Part shown: in pieces, positions 5,194 through 8,263 of the stretch
How the letters are laid out: every line of letters starts with the position of its first letter
Numbering within the stretch: the stretch's first letter is position 1
DNA from: Planctomycetota bacterium
GTDB lineage: Bacteria; Planctomycetota; Phycisphaerae; UBA1845; Fen-1342
DNA length: 8,263 bases
Assembly (NCBI GenBank): GCA_030616465.1
Contig: JAUWXH010000061.1
Location: 1-8,263, forward strand
Reading direction: 5' to 3'
Program-made: the position numbers and the translations under genes
The notes under the pieces: generated by a model
Seen by the model: the letters and a program-made list of their open reading frames with translations, nothing else
Databases searched by the model: none
What the model was told of the DNA's origin: nothing

Positions 5194-6618
5194 TCAGCGT
5201 GGGGGTGGATTCCCGGCGCAGCCGGCAATCGGCTCGTTCCGCGCGGTCGGGTCGTGCCGGGTCGTGCGGCTCTGCCAACGGTCAAACAGCGACTCGATTA
5301 TGTAGGCCGCGGTACCGAGCACCAGCACGGCCCAGGCCAGCGACTTCACCGGAGATAAGCGCAGCACCATCCAGCCTTCTCCCAGCGCGCGTACCAATGC
5401 CGTGCAGATCGGTGGAATGTGAAACACGACCAGCACCACCGCCATAGCGCTGGCGACGATGAGCACCTCTTTGCGACGCCGGGTCGCGAGGGCTACGACC
5501 GTAGCGCCCAGCGCCAGCCAAAGCTTCCAGGTCATTCCTCCCTTCACCACGACCGAACCATCGTCGAGCCGCCGAAAGCGATAGGCCTTGAGGCCCAAGG
5601 CGGGACGGCTGTCGTCGTCGGCAACCGGTGTTTGGCTCACACCCGTCCGCGTCAGGACCTTGGAGGCAACGACAAACGGTGCGCCGGCCCAGAGGGCCGC
5701 CAGGCAGCCCAGCACCGCAAGAGACCGCGTCCTGTCACGCAGCAAGCGCAGCAACAACAGCAGGCACAGTGCCGGCCCAGTGACCAGCCCGGCAAAGACC
5801 GCATAAAGCCCGTGGATCTGTCCGAGGACGAACGAGCCGGCGGCAAGCTTCAATGCGACGGGCCAACCACGGCGCGCCTGGACGGCCTGCACCGCAAAGC
5901 CGAGCATCAGCGCGACGAGCCAATACATGGCGATCTTGTTGGGATAGAGCATGAACGTCACGGGCGCCCGCTGGCCAATCACCAGCAGTGCAACGACCCA
6001 TGCCGGCCAGGTCCGGCCAAAGACACACCAGCCCACGTAATAACATCCGGCGGCGACGACCAGCTTCGCCCAGACCAGCGACACGACCCAAACAGTCACG
6101 GCGTCGGAACCGGTGAGCTGCGCGCAACTGGCCAGCACCGCGTGGAGAAGATTCGTGTGATAGAAGGGAAACGGCACGTCGAAGTTGTAGCAGGGGTCGC
6201 AGTTCGAGAACCCGTTGTCGAGCAGAAAGCGAATCCGGCCCACGTGCAGGATCGCGTCACCACCTAAATGGCTGCCCGTGCGCGCGCCCGTGAGCAGGTC
6301 GATGCCCACAATGAGCAGCTCGATGCTCAGCGCGGCAAGAAGAAGCCGACCGATCTCACCCCACCAACGCCGGTAGGTTATGTATGCGGCGGCGGCGGCG
6401 CTGGTGACAACCCACGCTCCTGAGAGCGTGGCCAATGGCAGTCGCAGCAGGTACCCGGCAATAGAGACGGGTGCGAGTATCGCAAAGCTGCCCAAATAAG
6501 ATAAGCCAATGGTGCCCAGCAGGCCGGAGCGCAGGTCGTCGCGCGCCACTAGACGCACGATCACGTACCCGGGCAACAGCAACATGAGCCAGAACAGCAG
6601 TGGGGTATACATTCCCAT
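5194..6618 (-). CDS. Polytopic membrane protein, probable GT-C-type glycosyltransferase
   Basis: A 474-residue inner-membrane protein with roughly ten to twelve hydrophobic segments by eye. I do not recognise an exact family. The first large extracytoplasmic loop carries GGDAILHVGRIRFLLDNG at 119-136, then a Tyr/Phe/Pro-rich stretch and YHTNLLHAVLA at 153-163. An acidic residue followed by His in loop 1, then a second His-containing helix, is typical of GT-C glycosyltransferases that move sugars from polyprenyl-phosphate carriers; Asp121 would be the candidate catalytic or metal residue. The loop also has a Cys140-x-x-Cys143 pair. The C-terminus is a short basic tail with no soluble domain, unlike many GT-C enzymes. 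I chose the ATG at 6618, 50 bases after the upstream gene's stop, because the hydrophobic sequence begins there; earlier in-frame codons overlap that gene. Its Shine-Dalgarno is weak. Function is inference. Confidence 0.65.
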   Translation of the reverse strand: MGMYTPLLFWLMLLLPGYVIVRLVARDDLRSGLLGTIGLSYLGSFAILAPVSIAGYLLRLPLATLSGAWVVTSAAAAAYITYRRWWGEIGRLLLAALSIELLIVGIDLLTGARTGSHLGGDAILHVGRIRFLLDNGFSNCDPCYNFDVPFPFYHTNLLHAVLASCAQLTGSDAVTVWVVSLVWAKLVVAAGCYYVGWCVFGRTWPAWVVALLVIGQRAPVTFMLYPNKIAMYWLVALMLGFAVQAVQARRGWPVALKLAAGSFVLGQIHGLYAVFAGLVTGPALCLLLLLRLLRDRTRSLAVLGCLAALWAGAPFVVASKVLTRTGVSQTPVADDDSRPALGLKAYRFRRLDDGSVVVKGGMTWKLWLALGATVVALATRRRKEVLIVASAMAVVLVVFHIPPICTALVRALGEGWMVLRLSPVKSLAWAVLVLGTAAYIIESLFDRWQSRTTRHDPTARNEPIAGCAGNPPPR

Positions 6619-6668
6619 ATTGTCGTGATCCGCGCTGCCCTGCGTTGGCAGCGGCCATTCGAGAACCG

Positions 6669-7991
6669 TCACTCCGTCGCGATGCGCACCACGACCATAC
6701 CACCGCGCTCCCACTTCTCCCGCGTGCAAGCCTGCAACCAGGTCGCCCGGCGGTAGTGCCTCTTCGTAAGCAGCACATGCTCCACGCCATAACGCTTCAG
6801 CAGGCTGCGGCGCAGCTCCCACGGCGTCTGGTCGGCGAGCATGGCCCGTTCGTCGTCTCGCAGTTGCGGCTTAACACGCCGGGCCAGCCCCGCGCCTTTG
6901 GTCAGACCCAAGACATAACAATCGTGCATGCCGACGAGCTGCCGTCCGACGCTGCCGCGCGTCAGCACCACTGAGCCGGGCGGGATGTGCTTGCGATAGA
7001 ACTTGCGCTGCGCGCGCCACCAGTCCAGGGTACCAAGCCGCGCGCTGTGCGAGCCGGTAACCCGGCGCGCGTAGGAAGGCCAGGAAAACGCTCCGCTGCG
7101 GGGCGCGCGCCACAGCCCGTACGACAGCACGCCCACGCTGAGCGCGGCCGTCACCAGCGCTTGCGTCATCCGCGCTGTGGTAGGCCGCGGGCGACCGCGC
7201 GTGGCCAGCCATACACTGACCACCAACAATACGGCGGCCAGGCCGGCGAAGCGTCCGCCGAACACCGCCTGTCGGTAAGACTTCAGGAAACGGTCCGAGT
7301 GTCCAGCGGGTGGCAGCTTAATCCAAATGGACGTGGGGGTCCGGGCAAAGAGGTCCCGGCGTTGCGCCTCGCCGTTCCATGTGATCTCGACCACGCCCGA
7401 CCACGGATGAGTCACCAACAGCAGCTTGACGCCGCGGCGCAGGCGACCACGCCACCGCAACGTCGCCGGCTGGTTGCGATGAGACAAAAGCGCGTCGTCG
7501 CGGTGCTGCCAGTTGCCGTGCAACTGGAACTCCTGCGGATCGACGCGCGTGCCGTCGGCCCGGTACAATCCCCGCACCCAGACTTCGCTCGCCCGGGCCG
7601 CGGCGTTCCTCTCACCGGTCGCAATGACAGTGAGCTTCTGCACCGCTGGCCAGGGGAATCGTGGCGGACGGTAGCGAAACACCGTGTGCGCCAACACCAC
7701 AAAAACCACACATGCGATGCACCAGCCGAGCTGCAGCCAACCCGGGTAACACCGCAGGCGCCGCCAGGCGAAGCGATACAGTAGCCCGAAGATGAGGACG
7801 GCTCCGACGACGGCCACCGCGGCGCCCACAGCGATGGGCAGGGTATTAAGTCCGTCGGAGACGCGCGGAAACGCCAGGCACACGCGCCAGCCGATGTACC
7901 CCGCAGATGACAGCGCCAGCCCAACGAGGATGCTGACGGACAGGCCGTAACACGTTCGCAGGATCGCGGAAATCACCATTGGCCCAAGCAC
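6669..7991 (-). CDS. Membrane protein with extracytoplasmic beta-rich and C-terminal soluble domains
   Basis: A 440-residue protein I cannot name. Three hydrophobic segments (about 14-32, 51-72, 86-103) lead into a beta-rich, probably extracytoplasmic region at 115-228 (VQKLTVIATG, HPWSGVVEITWNGE, SIWIKLPPAG). Two more membrane segments follow (about 246-263 and 276-292), then a soluble domain at about 320-440. That last domain (PPGSVVLTRGSVGR, YGVEHVLLTKRHY, GGMVVVRIATE) resembles the periplasmic C-terminal domains of bacterial GT-C-like membrane proteins. It is the first gene of a probable two-gene unit: the next gene starts 50 bases past its stop and encodes a GT-C-like core lacking such a domain. 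Start is GTG at 7991, with an in-frame ATG at 7979 as a close alternative; neither has a strong Shine-Dalgarno. A role in surface-sugar transfer or partner binding is inferred from context only. Confidence 0.6.
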   Translation of the reverse strand: MLGPMVISAILRTCYGLSVSILVGLALSSAGYIGWRVCLAFPRVSDGLNTLPIAVGAAVAVVGAVLIFGLLYRFAWRRLRCYPGWLQLGWCIACVVFVVLAHTVFRYRPPRFPWPAVQKLTVIATGERNAAARASEVWVRGLYRADGTRVDPQEFQLHGNWQHRDDALLSHRNQPATLRWRGRLRRGVKLLLVTHPWSGVVEITWNGEAQRRDLFARTPTSIWIKLPPAGHSDRFLKSYRQAVFGGRFAGLAAVLLVVSVWLATRGRPRPTTARMTQALVTAALSVGVLSYGLWRAPRSGAFSWPSYARRVTGSHSARLGTLDWWRAQRKFYRKHIPPGSVVLTRGSVGRQLVGMHDCYVLGLTKGAGLARRVKPQLRDDERAMLADQTPWELRRSLLKRYGVEHVLLTKRHYRRATWLQACTREKWERGGMVVVRIATE

Positions 7992-8095
7992 TCACGTATC
8001 CGGGTTGCCTCGAAGCGCACCATCCTGCTCACGTGATTGCGCGTTGTCGCCGACACCACTCGAACCACTCCCCAGACCGCTTCGCCTTATGCTCC

Positions 8096-8125
8096 CAGAT
8101 ACCGCGGCTCGAGAGGGAATGTCAA
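8096..8125 (-). promoter_or_regulatory. Candidate promoter for the two-gene membrane unit
   Basis: On the minus strand a perfect TTGACA (8125 to 8120) is followed after 18 bases by TATCTG (8101 to 8096), which matches the -10 consensus only at TAT. Transcription would begin near 8089, giving a leader of about 98 bases before the GTG at 7991. The -35 is strong and the -10 weak, so this is tentative. Confidence 0.3.
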
Positions 8126-8157
8126 CTCCCGCGTGAGCCGGGGCTTCCCACTCCGCC

Positions 8158-8195
8158 GGGTGCCGGGTGCCATGGCCAAGCGTAGCGCGGCCATG
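8158..8195. repeat. GGGTGCC direct repeat plus CATGGCC hairpin
   Basis: GGGTGCC occurs twice back to back (8158-8164 and 8165-8171). It runs into a hairpin with arms CATGGCC (8171-8177) and GGCCATG (8189-8195). Inside, GCG (8180-8182) pairs with CGC (8186-8188) around the loop TAG, leaving AA as a bulge. There is no T tract. On the minus strand the interior reads GGCCGCGCTACG, close to the GGCCGCTAC motif at 242 and 273. It looks like a dispersed palindromic element. Confidence 0.5.
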
Positions 8196-8263
8196 TTGCC
8201 CGCACGCCCATCAGCATGCCCGCGCCTGCGGCTTGGACCTGCCCTCGGGCGGCGTATTCTCCC

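Larger units (their letters stand above)
7992..8263. other. Non-coding upstream region at the right edge
   Basis: These 272 bases contain no reading frame with recognisable protein character on either strand. They hold the leader and candidate promoter of the minus-strand membrane unit, and the hairpin element at 8158-8195. Any gene further right lies outside the window. Confidence 0.5.

Noticed and set aside
5419..6267. 282-residue plus-strand frame opposite the GT-C-like gene
   Set aside because: Hydrophilic Gln/Arg/His-rich shadow of a membrane-protein gene with no recognisable motif.
8171..8195. CATGGCC hairpin as a terminator
   Set aside because: No T tract on either side, and the adjacent direct repeat fits a dispersed element better.
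1..8263. Defence, phage, CRISPR or transposon system
   Set aside because: No nuclease, integrase, transposase, toxin, Cas gene or regularly spaced repeat array was seen; all five genes are transporters, membrane proteins or a secreted enzyme.

Overview
The window is GC-rich bacterial DNA with five intact protein genes. Its ends are two structured, apparently non-coding stretches. The organism is most likely a planctomycete or a relative (Phycisphaerae-like). Reasons: GTG starts; a secreted lipoprotein phosphoesterase opening with a 'VVFYGR...FTIVLLPDTQYY' stretch and ending in a 'YEWYVSV...PLWSFVT' Fn3/Ig-like tail, a layout I associate with planctomycete surface proteins; a citrate-transporter-fold Na+/H+ antiporter; and short GC hairpins ending in CTAC in non-coding DNA. 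The lineage call is inference; no rRNA or marker gene is present.

Left end, 1-418: no convincing gene. Bases 1-117 are dominated by G, C and T homopolymers and may be a damaged contig edge. Bases 118-290 hold several GC-rich hairpins, at least three ending in CTAC. A Shine-Dalgarno at 409-413 then leads into a GTG-started HPP-family membrane protein (419-1039, +).

Centre, 1119-3824: a divergent pair of cation antiporters. A Na+/H+ antiporter-like protein of the ion transporter superfamily (1119-2624, -) and a Na+/Ca2+ exchanger-like CaCA protein (2838-3824, +) are separated by a 213 bp control region. By family, one pumps Na+ out against H+ and the other spends the Na+ gradient to expel Ca2+, so joint control would make sense, but this is inferred. 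Downstream on the plus strand, with its own predicted promoter, is a lipoprotein metallophosphoesterase (3962-5182).

Right part, 5194-7991 (minus strand): a two-gene unit of large membrane proteins. The upstream 440-residue protein combines membrane segments with an extracytoplasmic beta-rich region and a C-terminal soluble domain. The downstream 474-residue protein looks like the membrane core of a GT-C-type glycosyltransferase. They may act together in surface glycan or glycolipid assembly. The last 272 bases hold a candidate promoter for this unit and a CATGGCC hairpin.

I found no tRNA, rRNA, CRISPR, transposase, phage or recognisable defence system. The most interesting points are the glycosyltransferase-like pair with complementary domains, the phosphoesterase whose metal-1 site has lost both usual histidines, and the hairpin families at both ends.
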